NCBI GenBank assembly: GCA_014867205.1 | Contig: WGUO01000021.1 | Coordinates: forward strand, 6,740-70,739 | Direction: 5' to 3' | Source: Muribaculaceae bacterium | GTDB taxonomy: Bacteria > Bacteroidota > Bacteroidia > Bacteroidales > Muribaculaceae | DNA length: 64,000 nt | Shown: piece after piece, positions 16,397-25,092 of the stretch | How the letters are laid out: each line of letters opens with the position of its first letter | How positions within the stretch are numbered: position 1 is the first letter of the stretch | Translations under genes and position numbers: made by a program | The notes under the pieces: generated by a model | Told to the model about the DNA's origin: nothing | The model's database searches: none | The model's input: only the letters and a program-made list of their open reading frames with translations

Positions 16397-17075
16397 GACG
16401 CAGGATGGGCCCGGTCAGGATTGCGGTAAGTATGCCGTTGATGATTATGCCAAGTGTGGCGAATGCTCCATATTGCTCGCCGAATTCTGCCATTCGGGAA
16501 GTGCCGATGACATGAGCGGCTGTGCCCATGCTTATGCTTCTTGCGAAAGGATTGACTATATGGCCATAAGAAAGCACCTTGAGCCCGAGTATTGCTCCGG
16601 TCAGTCCAACGCATACCACAATAGCAGCCGTTAGAGAGGGTATGCCTCCCAATTGCGAAGAGATGTCAATGGCAATAGGCGCGGTAACTGATTTGGGAGC
16701 GAGGGATATGATTATCTCCTTGCTTGCACCAAGAGCCTTGGCGATGGCCACGACCGATATGATTCCCATGATGCATCCCGCGAACTCGGATATCAATATC
16801 GGCATGAGTTGCTGGCGTATTGTGTGCAATTGTGTGTAAAGGGGAACTCCCAGGGCCACAATCGCCGGTCGCAGCCAGAATTCTATCATATGGCCACTTT
16901 GGCTGTATGTCTCGTAACTGATACCCGTAAGTCGCAGAAAAAGTATTAGCACTGCAATCGTGATAAGCACGGGATTCAGAATGACAAGTCCGGTAAGAGA
17001 TTGTAGTTTTCTTGCCCCAAGAAATGTCAGAAAGGTAATTGCAATGAGAAAAACGTTGCTTTCCAGAAATTCCAT
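16380..17075 (-). CDS. lrgB: LrgB-family membrane protein
   Basis: A 231-residue inner-membrane protein with about seven hydrophobic helices. The motif SLAPKSVTAPIAIDISSQLGG and the later ISMGTAAHVIGTSRMAEFGE are the signature of LrgB/YohK. With LrgA it forms the partner of holin-like proteins, linked in Gram-positives to murein hydrolase control and pyruvate transport; its role in Bacteroidota is not established. It starts 4 bp after the lrgA stop, so the two are one operon. Confidence 0.9.
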   Translation of the reverse strand: MEFLESNVFLIAITFLTFLGARKLQSLTGLVILNPVLITIAVLILFLRLTGISYETYSQSGHMIEFWLRPAIVALGVPLYTQLHTIRQQLMPILISEFAGCIMGIISVVAIAKALGASKEIIISLAPKSVTAPIAIDISSQLGGIPSLTAAIVVCVGLTGAILGLKVLSYGHIVNPFARSISMGTAAHVIGTSRMAEFGEQYGAFATLGIIINGILTAILTGPILRLMGIL

Positions 17076-17079
17076 AATG

Positions 17080-17439
17080 TCAGCGTTTGAATCTGAATTT
17101 AAATCTGTGCGAGTTGGTGAGCTGATGCACCCATCCCGTGATTATCAGCACGATGGCGATGCTAAGTAAAGTGGCTGTAACGATGGGGAACCATTGTGCG
17201 GCGATTATGTCGAAGTAAAGCATAATCGCTACCCCCGGTGGCACAAAGAAAAAACCCATGTTGGAAACTAAAAATTTGCTGATACCTTTTACTGATTCGA
17301 TGTTGACCACTTTCTCCTGGAGCAGAGTGGTCAGCAGCAGCATACCAAGAATACTTCCGGGAATGGGGATTCTGAGAATCCAAGCTATGAATTCACCTGC
17401 AGCAAGGCAAGCGAAAATTATCGAACACTGCTTAACCAT
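17080..17439 (-). CDS. lrgA: CidA/LrgA-family holin-like protein
   Basis: A 119-residue protein with four hydrophobic helices. The conserved IPIPGSILGMLLL (about residues 24-36) and FFFVPPGVAIM (about 63-73) are diagnostic of CidA/LrgA. It is the first gene of the lrgAB pair. No clear promoter was identified in the 190 bases upstream. Confidence 0.9.
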   Translation of the reverse strand: MVKQCSIIFACLAAGEFIAWILRIPIPGSILGMLLLTTLLQEKVVNIESVKGISKFLVSNMGFFFVPPGVAIMLYFDIIAAQWFPIVTATLLSIAIVLIITGWVHQLTNSHRFKFRFKR

Positions 17440-17630
17440 AATTCAATAAATCAAAATTCAAGCCACAAAGTTACATCTTTTTTATGGAACAGCAATAAAA
17501 ATCTGCACCCTGAAGGCTGAATAATCAAGGCGATAATATTGATAGTACATTATAGGCAACAAAAAATTGGCACACCATACTCTGATGCGCCAACATTCAT
17601 TTAAAAAGATGTGTAAGATTATGCACTCTT

Positions 17631-17912
17631 TTACAGATGCAGGTAGGATTTCAGCGTCTCTACGTATTCTTCAAATGCCTTTCGGCCCTCGGCTGTTACA
17701 GAGCAGACGGTCCGTGGTCTTTTGCCAGACATCCCTTTTTCAATTGAGATATATCCGGCGTTTGATAGTTTGTCAAGCTGCACGCTCAGGTTTCCGGCGG
17801 ATGACTCAGTTTTCTCCTTGAGATAAACAAAATCTGCTTCCTCGACATTCATCAGAATGGACATTATGGCAAGCCGGAGTTGCGAGTGCAGAAGCGGATT
17901 CAGTTCTTTCAT
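17631..17912 (-). CDS. Winged-helix transcriptional regulator
   Basis: A 93-residue DNA-binding protein of the small MarR/ArsR-like winged-helix type (HTH_34). The helix-turn-helix reads LKEKTESSAGNLSVQLDKLS and the wing YISIEKGMSGKRPRTVCSVT. It overlaps the upstream membrane gene by 4 bp. Two identical-half palindromes lie before that gene (18564 and 18644), so I infer that this protein represses its own operon. Confidence 0.82.
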   Translation of the reverse strand: MKELNPLLHSQLRLAIMSILMNVEEADFVYLKEKTESSAGNLSVQLDKLSNAGYISIEKGMSGKRPRTVCSVTAEGRKAFEEYVETLKSYLHL

Positions 17913-18535
17913 TTCCCTATGCGCGCCTTATGGTTGAGGATATGGCCCGGTACTATCATCATCGCAACAAACGCGATGATGAAGAGAGGCATATACCAGT
18001 TTGCACCCAGGGATATATTGCCCGCAATGCAGCATACGGTTATGATTCCGACTGCAAGTCCAACCGAGCCTCCGACGGCCAGACTCTTCTCATTTATCAG
18101 CAGTCCCTGCGCAATCTCGGCCACGGGCATCGCAATCAGAGAATACGCGAGCATGGCTCTCCAGCAGTTACAACCGGTCATTAATTCTATGACAATACAG
18201 GCTATCATCACCACAAATTCCGATAAGCCGGCAATCGTCCACAGACGGGACGTAACAGTGTCTGAGAACATCTTGACTCCCTTCTCACGCCGTTCCTTCC
18301 CTGAAAGTATCGGCGTGGCAATCCCGCCTACAAGTGGAATTGCGAACCAGAGCCAGTTCCAGTCGTTATTGCCTGTCGACACAAGCATTATCCATACGAG
18401 CATCGACACGACAGCCACGAGATAGCCCCACATCAGCATTATGTTGCCGTTGCCGATATATCGTTCCTTTGTGCGCTGGATCATTGAAGTGATTACTTCA
18501 AGACTCTCCTTCTCTGTAAGTTTTCTCTCATCCAT
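17909..18535 (-). CDS. Unknown membrane protein in regulator operon
   Basis: A 208-residue protein with a charged N-terminus (MDERKLTEKESLEVITSMIQ) and five or six hydrophobic helices from about residue 30 to 195. Such genes are often paired with small winged-helix regulators of this type. The function is unknown; it could sense a membrane signal or transport something. It heads a two-gene operon preceded by two GGTTTAT...ATAAACC sites. Confidence 0.7.
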   Translation of the reverse strand: MDERKLTEKESLEVITSMIQRTKERYIGNGNIMLMWGYLVAVVSMLVWIMLVSTGNNDWNWLWFAIPLVGGIATPILSGKERREKGVKMFSDTVTSRLWTIAGLSEFVVMIACIVIELMTGCNCWRAMLAYSLIAMPVAEIAQGLLINEKSLAVGGSVGLAVGIITVCCIAGNISLGANWYMPLFIIAFVAMMIVPGHILNHKARIGK

Positions 18536-18563
18536 TTCTTTGGAATTTAAGGGTTGATAATTT

Positions 18564-18660
18564 GGTTTATTTTATAAACCATTTGACTCTGAAAAAAGGG
18601 CGGTCGCGCGATTCCACCCTGAATTCGGTCGCAAAGTTAATAAGGTTTATAATATAAACC
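18564..18660. promoter_or_regulatory. Two 17-bp palindromic operators
   Basis: GGTTTATTTTATAAACC (18564-18580) and GGTTTATAATATAAACC (18644-18660) share perfect GGTTTAT / ATAAACC arms with a 3-base centre; their centres are exactly 80 bp apart. They lie 29 and 109 bp before the membrane/regulator operon and upstream of the divergent promoter at 18694. The winged-helix protein at 17631 is the likely ligand (inference). Confidence 0.7.
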
Positions 18661-18693
18661 AAATTTTTCAGTAAAAATTTTTCATCTGAAGCG

Positions 18694-18725
18694 TTTGGAG
18701 AGTATGGATATAATGTATATCTTTG
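18694..18725 (+). promoter_or_regulatory. Promoter of the macro-like gene
   Basis: TTTG at 18694-18697, a 20-nt spacer, and TATCTTTG at 18718-18725 match the Bacteroidota consensus exactly. The gene starts 26 nt downstream at 18751. Confidence 0.75.
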
Positions 18726-18750
18726 TCAAGGAAACCAATCAGATAAGAAT

Positions 18751-19146
18751 ATGGAGTACACACCTGAGAACATACAAACGCTCGGCGAAGACGAGGTGTT
18801 TGTCTTTGGGAGCAATCTTGCCGGCATTCATGCCGGTGGCGCAGCAAGCGTAGCACTGAAACGTTTTGGCGCTGTCATGGGCCAGGGTGTCGGAATACAG
18901 GGGCAATCCTATGCAATACCGACGATGCAGGGCGGCGTGGAGACCATCAAGCCTTATGTCGATGACTTCATCGCGCTCGCACGCGAATGGGACCAGACCA
19001 CATTTTATGTGACGCGAATCGGCTGCGGTATCGCGGGGTTCAGGGATGAGGAGATCGCTCCCCTCTTTGCCGATGCGATCGACCTCTACAACGTGCGCCT
19101 GCCCGAGTCATTCGTCAAGGTGATTCAGTCTATGAAGAAAGAGTAG
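18751..19146 (+). CDS. Macro-domain-like protein (A1S_2505 type)
   Basis: A 131-residue soluble protein. The N-terminal VFVFGSNLAGIHAGGAASVA and the following QGQSYAIPTMQGGVETI are the conserved blocks of the phage-associated A1S_2505 family, which resembles macro domains that bind ADP-ribose. A later TRIGCGIAGF block completes the pattern. It has its own promoter and no tight operon partner. I infer a nucleotide- or ADP-ribose-related activity; substrate unknown. Confidence 0.72.
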   Translation: MEYTPENIQTLGEDEVFVFGSNLAGIHAGGAASVALKRFGAVMGQGVGIQGQSYAIPTMQGGVETIKPYVDDFIALAREWDQTTFYVTRIGCGIAGFRDEEIAPLFADAIDLYNVRLPESFVKVIQSMKKE

Positions 19147-19209
19147 GCAGCCTCATGGATAATACATGGATGTGTCATTCGTTATAAAGTCAGTCAATAC
19201 TTTATCATA

Positions 19210-19731
19210 ATGAAATATTTAAACTGTCTGTTAATTACCCTTAGCCTGCTGCTCTTGGGGTGCAATAAAAATGACGAGACTCCTCTGGAAATCGGGCTCC
19301 CTATTGCCGCTACTTATCTTCCCGCCACAATGGAATTTAATATAAATGACATTGACGACGAGCAGAAGCACAACATCTTTCATCTTGTCAATAACGAGCA
19401 TATCGTCAATTCCGTCTCAGAATTGCCGGATGATCCCATAGGGTTCAGCGAGACGTTTCATGAAATTAATTTCAGGGAATACACATTGCTGATCAAGTAT
19501 GTCTTGCACGACTACACCATCGACACATACAACAACAGATACTTTCGCAATACGAAAGAAGACACCTACAACTGGTCTGTAAATATAGGCACATCCTCTG
19601 ATACCGATGTGGATACGGATGAAGAGATGCTTACGAGGTTCGCTATACTTGTCCATAAACTACCTGCCGACGCACAGGTCCGGTCTTGGTTCGGTCTGAC
19701 CAGCATCGGCTGGTATCCCAAAGAAAAGTAA
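19210..19731 (+). CDS. Unknown lipoprotein
   Basis: A 173-residue lipoprotein with signal MKYLNCLLITLSLLLLGC; Cys18 is the lipobox cysteine and is followed by NKNDET, polar and acidic, suggesting surface export. The mature part has alternating beta-type segments (EYTLLIKYVLHDYTIDTY) and an acidic patch DTDVDTDEE. I do not recognise the family. It lies 63 bp after the macro-like gene and 10 bp before the HAD gene, so cotranscription with both is plausible. Confidence 0.65.
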   Translation: MKYLNCLLITLSLLLLGCNKNDETPLEIGLPIAATYLPATMEFNINDIDDEQKHNIFHLVNNEHIVNSVSELPDDPIGFSETFHEINFREYTLLIKYVLHDYTIDTYNNRYFRNTKEDTYNWSVNIGTSSDTDVDTDEEMLTRFAILVHKLPADAQVRSWFGLTSIGWYPKEK

Positions 19732-19741
19732 GATTTTTTAA

Positions 19742-20392
19742 ATGATTAAGACAATTCTTTTTGATATGGGGGGAGTGATCTTCCTGCAGGACACGCAGGA
19801 GGCATTCCGCCGGTTTACCGAGATTGGCGTTGACGCGCGTCAGTATATCGGAGATTATGGTCAGAAAGGCATCTTCCTTGAACTGGAGAATGGGGATATC
19901 TCAGACGAGGAATTTCGTCTCGCGGTCAGCAATCTTGTAAACAAGGACATGCCCTGGCCCGAGGTTCAGCACTGCTGGCTCGGATTCCTGAAAAGTGTAC
20001 CGCCGGAGCGGCTGGAGAATCTTCTCAAACTTCGGAAGAATTATCGCGTATGTCTGGCAAGCAACACGAATCCGTTTATCATGGCATATACCCGTGGCAA
20101 TGGCTTTAGCGGCGACGGTCACGGCATCGGTCACTATTTCGACAGACTCTACTGCAGTTACGAGATGGGTATCTGCAAACCCGACAAGGAGTTTTTCAGA
20201 AGGATACTTGAATCGGAGGGGGTTGCTCCACAGGAGGTTGTTTTTGTCGATGACAGCAAAAAGAACATAGCGGCAGCAGAGACACTCGGCATCAGGGGCT
20301 TATGGGTCGCTCCTGATCAGGACTGGATGAACGGGTTGGAAGAGATCCTGAATGACACTACTGAGTTCAAGTCAGGTTCTTTCATGTCATAA
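19742..20392 (+). CDS. HAD-family phosphatase
   Basis: A 216-residue HAD subfamily IA hydrolase. Motif I is FDMGGVIF (first Asp replaced by the usual DxGGV form, here DMGGV at residues 8-12), motif II is in CLASNTN, motif III lysine in CKPDKEFF and motif IV in VFVDDSKKNIAAAE. This layout matches YihX-type sugar-phosphate phosphatases. The second aspartate of the classical DxD is glycine, as is usual for this subgroup. The natural substrate is unknown. A strong terminator follows. Confidence 0.85.
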   Translation: MIKTILFDMGGVIFLQDTQEAFRRFTEIGVDARQYIGDYGQKGIFLELENGDISDEEFRLAVSNLVNKDMPWPEVQHCWLGFLKSVPPERLENLLKLRKNYRVCLASNTNPFIMAYTRGNGFSGDGHGIGHYFDRLYCSYEMGICKPDKEFFRRILESEGVAPQEVVFVDDSKKNIAAAETLGIRGLWVAPDQDWMNGLEEILNDTTEFKSGSFMS

Positions 20393-20431
20393 GGCTCCTC
20401 AATCAAAAAAAACGACTTCCGGAGATACCAC

Positions 20432-20468
20432 AAAAGACCGCTAACTCTCACCAAGTTAGCGGTCTTTT
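20432..20468. terminator. Terminator after the HAD gene
   Basis: AAAAGACCGCTAACT pairs with AGTTAGCGGTCTTTT around a 7-nt loop, A-rich before and T-rich after, so it can work in both directions. Confidence 0.88.
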
Positions 20469-20645
20469 ATTCATCCATACACCTCCGGGTCACCACAACC
20501 TTAAGTTCGACTGGACCTCCCCGAGTCAAATGTGGTGACCTCAGCCAGATTATCTTCTGATCACCACGTTGAGATCTAAAATTAAAAATATTATTGAAGA
20601 AACCGGTTACGTTTGGCGCCCTTTTTCGTATCCATAATGTAAGCA

Positions 20646-21125
20646 ATGAAAACAGACAATCTGACATCCTCATTCTTGGCACTTCGTGACAAACTGCACA
20701 GAAGCGCTCTGGGATTCCTCAAAAACGACGAGGATGCCAGAGATGCCTTGCAGGACACATTCTTCAATCTTTGGAGAGACGGAGGTGCCGAAACAGAGAC
20801 CGAGGCCCGCAACAAGCTGTTCGCCGTACTCAGGAACATCTGTATCGACAGACTCCGCAAGCCTAAGACTTATCCGCTGGACGAAACCGATACGGACAGT
20901 CTGGAAGTCAAGGCCTTCTCTTTCGAGGACATGGATAAGTATGAATCCTTGCTTACAACCGGACTCACGGATATTCAGAGGCATATATACTCCCTCGTCA
21001 CACATGACGGTATGGAGTACGATGCAATCGCGGAAACCCTCGGCATGTCAGTCGAAGCCGTGAGAATGAACATGAGCCGGGCGAGAAAAAAGATACGTGA
21101 CAATTACAAACAACTCGACAGATGA
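20646..21125 (+). CDS. ECF-type RNA polymerase sigma factor
   Basis: A 159-residue sigma factor. Region 2 shows FLKNDEDARDALQDTFFNLW and FAVLRNICIDRLRK; region 4 shows MEYDAIAETLGMSVEAVRMN with a basic tail. It overlaps the next gene by 4 bp (ATGA), the typical link to an anti-sigma factor. The preceding 175 bases contain GGTCACCACA and TGTGGTGACC (about 20489 and 20534) as a spaced inverted repeat. Regulon unknown; the TonB-like barrel downstream is a probable member. Confidence 0.9.
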   Translation: MKTDNLTSSFLALRDKLHRSALGFLKNDEDARDALQDTFFNLWRDGGAETETEARNKLFAVLRNICIDRLRKPKTYPLDETDTDSLEVKAFSFEDMDKYESLLTTGLTDIQRHIYSLVTHDGMEYDAIAETLGMSVEAVRMNMSRARKKIRDNYKQLDR

Positions 21126-21631
21126 AAGAGCATGACGTTAAACTGACATTGCAGGAAACCGAGCAACTCTGCCGTTTGTATATGGACTGCCGACTGACGG
21201 TTCTCGAAGAAACCGAACTGCAATACGTGCTTGGGAAAATGCCGTATTCCTCCCCCTGCATAGACGAGGTGCGGATGCTGATGGGCGTCTTATGCCCCTC
21301 AAAAAATATCAAGACGTCTAAAAAGTCTTTCAGACTCTTCAGGAACAACACTACAATAAGCATAGCCGCTTCTTTTGCAGTTTTATTTGCCATAGGAATT
21401 TTCCTGCAAATAAGACAACCTGAAAATTTCACCTCGTCTCATTCAAATAGGGATGATCATGTTTATATCGCTGCATATAGTCATGGCCAACGATTAAATG
21501 GAGATAAGGCTGCTGCCGCGACGGAAATTGCAATGGCAAAAGCAGATTCTCTTATGAGATATGCTTCACTCGCCGAACGCGACTATATGATGAAAGCCAA
21601 CGATATAATTTCAGCAACCACAGACAATTAA
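21122..21631 (+). CDS. Putative anti-sigma membrane protein
   Basis: A 169-residue protein with a cytoplasmic N-terminal part of about 75 residues (LTLQETEQLCRLYMDCRLTV, ETELQYVLGKM), one transmembrane helix (SIAASFAVLFAIGIFLQI) and a periplasmic tail. This topology and the 4-bp overlap with the ECF sigma gene support an anti-sigma role. No named anti-sigma domain was recognised. Confidence 0.7.
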   Translation: MKEHDVKLTLQETEQLCRLYMDCRLTVLEETELQYVLGKMPYSSPCIDEVRMLMGVLCPSKNIKTSKKSFRLFRNNTTISIAASFAVLFAIGIFLQIRQPENFTSSHSNRDDHVYIAAYSHGQRLNGDKAAAATEIAMAKADSLMRYASLAERDYMMKANDIISATTDN

Positions 21632-21641
21632 TCCTCTGACA

Positions 21642-22025
21642 ATGAAAAAATATATCTTGATTCTTATCCTGTCGTTGATATCGTTAGCCGCTTCCGCCAA
21701 AGCGCCTAACCTGCATGTCGAACAGATGTTCAACGGCTCTTACAATACAAATCCGAGCGTTTCGCTGAATGTTTCCAGAAGTCAGGAGAAATATTTCAGA
21801 GGATGCACAATCACAAATAATAAAGGCCTTCTCAATAAAATCTCGCAATTGTTTGAGAAAGATTTACCCAAAGCGGTACGTTCACAAGATTTAATATCCA
21901 ACGGAAAAAGATTCCGTTCCATGACAATCATGAACAATGGTGAGGAGATTTATGTCGGTCTGAGCTATCATGCGAACAATGGCTGCTATCTCTTTATAAG
22001 TGGACCATTGAAAGCATTCAAGTAA
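21642..22025 (+). CDS. Small secreted protein of a sigma operon (DUF6108-like)
   Basis: A 127-residue protein with signal peptide MKKYILILILSLISLAASA. The mature part has YFRGCTITNNKGLLNKISQL and GKRFRSMTIMNNGEEIYVGL. Proteins of this kind, which I associate with DUF6108, sit between ECF sigma genes and outer-membrane barrels in Bacteroides. Function is unknown; the context suggests a periplasmic component in signalling or assembly. Confidence 0.6.
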   Translation: MKKYILILILSLISLAASAKAPNLHVEQMFNGSYNTNPSVSLNVSRSQEKYFRGCTITNNKGLLNKISQLFEKDLPKAVRSQDLISNGKRFRSMTIMNNGEEIYVGLSYHANNGCYLFISGPLKAFK

Positions 22026-22042
22026 CTTCAATTCATTCAAAT

Positions 22043-24178
22043 ATGAACATACTTCGTATGCTGCTCTTAGGAGTGGCGGCACTCCCTATGTGCCTTTTCG
22101 CACAGGAAAATAACGATTCCATTGCCTCCTCATGGGAAAAAGAACTCGAACTCAACGAGGTTGTGGTTGTGGCTAAACGTCCGGTTATAAAACAGCAGGA
22201 TGGAAAGCTCATATATCTTGTGAAGAACGATCCTTATGCCAAAGGTCTTGACGGTATTACCATTCTTGATCGAATACCTCGCATCTCCCTCAACAATGGG
22301 ACAGTATCCATTGCCGGCAAAGGCACTGTCCGTTACATAATCGACGGCATCTTGATGGAACTGGATGCATCAGCAATGGCAATGCGTCTGCAAAACCTAC
22401 GCGCCGAGGAAATCGAAAAAATAGAATTATTGACCACGCCACCTTCTCGCTATGCCGCAGAGCCGAATGCCGCGTATATTTCCATTATCACACGTAATGA
22501 GACACTCGGTACGAAAGGCAACATGTATGGCTCGCTTAACCAAGGAAACAAGTTACGCGAATATTTCAGCGGGAGCATCAGCCACACAGCAAGGAAATGG
22601 GATATTTCGCTTGACGCAAGCGTCTCGAACTACTATGCCAATAACGACAATTACATGGAATATTCTTTTTCAGACGGTTCGCAGTCTCGTATCTCCTCAA
22701 CAAAGACTACATCCCATCTGTTTGAATCCGGATTCAATGCCCTGTTCAGATACAAATTCAAAACCGACATGAATATCGGTGTGATTGCAAACTTCAATTA
22801 TGAATCCATATCGAGCCAGGGAACAAACCTTACTCAATATGGAGGATATTCTTCAGCATCGCAATCACGCACTAAATCCAGACCTAATAACTCGCTGACC
22901 CTTACCGGCTTCTACGACTGGACTTTCGGCACCAAAGGTGAGTCCATACAGTTGACCTACAACTATTTTAACCGTCATAGTCCTACTTTGTCTGACATTA
23001 CAACTACATATAGTAATAGCCTGGAGGATTATGGTGTCAGTGAAGACGGCAAGACCAATTACCGCTTCCATAGCGGGAAAGCCGATTTCAAACTTCCCTA
23101 CTCCTGGGCGCAATTGGAAGCCGGAATCGCTTATACCGACATCCTCAATTCATCAGACAACTTTCTTACTCGAACACCCGGAGCCGGTTCAGAAGCGAAT
23201 GCATTTGACTATACGGAGCGCATTGCTGCCACCTACCTTACGGCATCACGCAATCTCGGCTCAGGTTTCTGGGGCAAGATCGGACTTAGATATGAATACA
23301 CATTCACCAAGGGAATACAAAAATCATTGGGTAAAGTCGACCGTGATAAATATGGTCATCTGTTTCCGTCCATCAACTTTTCATGGAATAAAGACCGAAT
23401 TGGCTCGTTCAACATCAGTTATTCTATGGGCATGGGACGTCCTAACCTGTGGGAACTGAATCCATTCAAATACTATTCCACTACCGACGAGTATGCCGCC
23501 GGCAACCCGGCACTGAAACCGACCATATATAACAACGCCGAAATAAATTACTACGGATTAGGAGGACTATATGCCGTGCTGTACACATCGTTCGCTTCCG
23601 ACGCTATCGGCTATATCCGCAGATTTGATGAAAATGGCATTATAAGCACCATGCCTTATAATTGTCTCTCGACAAACAAGACAGGATTATATGCCAATTA
23701 TAAACGCACGATCTTTGACAGATGGGAGATGAGAATAGGCGGTGAGGTGTTCCGAACGACCTCACATAGTGATGTAGTTGATTTCAAAATAAATCGCATG
23801 GAAGATTGGTCGGGCAAATTGGAAGTATCTACAAATATAATGCTCAATCGGCCGAAAACCCTGATATTCTCAGCCCAGTTAACCCACTTTTTCCCCTGGC
23901 AGCAGAATTTGATAAGGTACGAATCCCTCCAGTTGCTGAACTTTTCGCTCCGATACTCATTATTCAATAACCGTCTCAATCTGCAGCTGAAAGCAAACGA
24001 TATATTCGGATGGAACAAGACAAGGTCAAAAGAACAATATGGCAATTATACGATACGTCAGACCTTTAACGCCCATACTGCTTATGTCTTGTTTGGAATA
24101 AGTTATAGATTCGGACGCGATAAAGTCAACGGCGTATGGCGAGCATCAAAAGAAGAACAATCCGGCAGAACAAAATAA
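22043..24178 (+). CDS. TonB-receptor-like outer membrane beta-barrel protein
   Basis: A 711-residue protein with signal peptide (MNILRMLLLGVAALPMCLFA). It has a short plug-like segment (LNEVVVVAKRPVIKQQDGKL, ILDRIPRI, YIIDGILME, IEKIELLTTPPSRY) and a long barrel with YxxYNxxxRHSPT-like strands. It lacks an N-terminal carboxypeptidase-like domain and fits the OMP_b-brl_3 group rather than SusC. It is the last gene of the sigma/anti-sigma/small-protein operon. It may be the regulated target or a sensor. Substrate unknown. Confidence 0.82.
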   Translation: MNILRMLLLGVAALPMCLFAQENNDSIASSWEKELELNEVVVVAKRPVIKQQDGKLIYLVKNDPYAKGLDGITILDRIPRISLNNGTVSIAGKGTVRYIIDGILMELDASAMAMRLQNLRAEEIEKIELLTTPPSRYAAEPNAAYISIITRNETLGTKGNMYGSLNQGNKLREYFSGSISHTARKWDISLDASVSNYYANNDNYMEYSFSDGSQSRISSTKTTSHLFESGFNALFRYKFKTDMNIGVIANFNYESISSQGTNLTQYGGYSSASQSRTKSRPNNSLTLTGFYDWTFGTKGESIQLTYNYFNRHSPTLSDITTTYSNSLEDYGVSEDGKTNYRFHSGKADFKLPYSWAQLEAGIAYTDILNSSDNFLTRTPGAGSEANAFDYTERIAATYLTASRNLGSGFWGKIGLRYEYTFTKGIQKSLGKVDRDKYGHLFPSINFSWNKDRIGSFNISYSMGMGRPNLWELNPFKYYSTTDEYAAGNPALKPTIYNNAEINYYGLGGLYAVLYTSFASDAIGYIRRFDENGIISTMPYNCLSTNKTGLYANYKRTIFDRWEMRIGGEVFRTTSHSDVVDFKINRMEDWSGKLEVSTNIMLNRPKTLIFSAQLTHFFPWQQNLIRYESLQLLNFSLRYSLFNNRLNLQLKANDIFGWNKTRSKEQYGNYTIRQTFNAHTAYVLFGISYRFGRDKVNGVWRASKEEQSGRTK

Positions 24179-24224
24179 TTGAGTTTTCTGGAGTTGCGGC
24201 ACAGCCTCCGCGCATTCGTAAATC

Positions 24225-24249
24225 AAGCCTGAGGGACGAACTCAGGCTT
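24225..24249. terminator. Hairpin terminator
   Basis: AAGCCTGAG and CTCAGGCTT pair across a 7-nt loop, followed by CCGCTTTAATT. It separates the rightward barrel gene from the leftward phosphoesterase operon. Confidence 0.7.
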
Positions 24250-24275
24250 CCGCTTTAATTACCGGTTGATGTCGT

Positions 24276-24887
24276 TTACGCTTGGGTATTTTTGATAGAA
24301 ATCATATTTGGTAAATTCAGTTCCGAATAATTAGCATTCATTATAGCTCCATTGGAGTAGATAACGCCATTTTGCTCAATTATTCCGTGTTTGGCATGGA
24401 TATGACCGAAGAGATGTACTTTTAGTCTATGGAGCGACGGAAGTCTTACCAGAATTTCTTCCGAACCATAGTTGATGTCATCGTCGAAGTCAAGGATTCC
24501 ATAGGCTGGAGAGTGTGTTATCAAAACATCCGTGTCGTCGGGAATATTAGCATAGTTGCGGCTCTGGCGGTCCGTTATGCAATCTTCAAGAAACATCGGC
24601 ACGCCATAGAATTTCACTCCGTCTATCTCAATGCCGGAGTTGCATAGATAATGCACATTGGCGTCAAGCCCGTCGATATTGGCTCCATAGAGGCAATCAT
24701 CATGATTGCCACAGATGAAAATTTTGTGTTTGTATGGCAAGTCGCAAAACCAGTTGAGGAAATCAATGGCTTCCTGCTCGGTCCCAACCATACAGAAGTC
24801 TCCTGAATGAACCACAACATCGGCCTCAGGCAAATCCCGTAGCCGGTGATGGCAACAGTGAGTATCAGAAAGATGGAGTATCTTCAT
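24276..24887 (-). CDS. Calcineurin-like metallophosphoesterase
   Basis: A 203-residue enzyme with the full metal-binding motif set: DTHCCHHRL (residues 8-16), GDFCMVG (30-36), GNHDDCL (60-66), THSPAYG and GHIHAKHG. These motifs indicate a two-metal phosphoesterase acting on a nucleotide or nucleic acid; the small size suggests a free-standing catalytic domain. Its start overlaps the truncated MBL gene by 23 bp, so it is the third gene of a coupled operon with a nuclease-like protein. Confidence 0.88.
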   Translation of the reverse strand: MKILHLSDTHCCHHRLRDLPEADVVVHSGDFCMVGTEQEAIDFLNWFCDLPYKHKIFICGNHDDCLYGANIDGLDANVHYLCNSGIEIDGVKFYGVPMFLEDCITDRQSRNYANIPDDTDVLITHSPAYGILDFDDDINYGSEEILVRLPSLHRLKVHLFGHIHAKHGIIEQNGVIYSNGAIMNANYSELNLPNMISIKNTQA

Positions 24888-25092
24888 TGGTTAACAAGGT
24901 CTTATATGGGAAAATATAGATTCTCTGGGCAGCGGTTTCAGACGATATTTCGCCATACTCGGTTTTGATTTTCACAAGCGGTCGGACTATAACCATGTCC
25001 CAGTTCCAATCCCAGAATCTGGATTTATTTGATTCATATTCGGAGACGCAACCACCAATCTGGTCAGTGCCGCGATGAACTGTGATTCTCAT
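24865..25092 (-). pseudogene. Truncated metallo-beta-lactamase-fold protein
   Basis: From the ATG at 25092 the frame reads MRITVHRGTDQIGGCVSEYE, the characteristic start of RNase J-like or related MBL-fold hydrolases. After about 25 residues the similarity ends, and the remaining 50 residues (DWNWDMVIVRPLVKIKTEYG) contain no HxHxDH metal site. It overlaps both neighbours (29 bp upstream, 23 bp downstream). I read it as a gene that lost its catalytic body but kept a translated reading frame; a small functional protein cannot be excluded. Confidence 0.55.

Noticed and set aside
20490..20645. Spaced GGTCACCACA / TGTGGTGACC repeat as a strong terminator or transposon end
   Set aside because: The arms are 34 bases apart without a T-tract or transposase nearby; at most it is an operator of the sigma operon.
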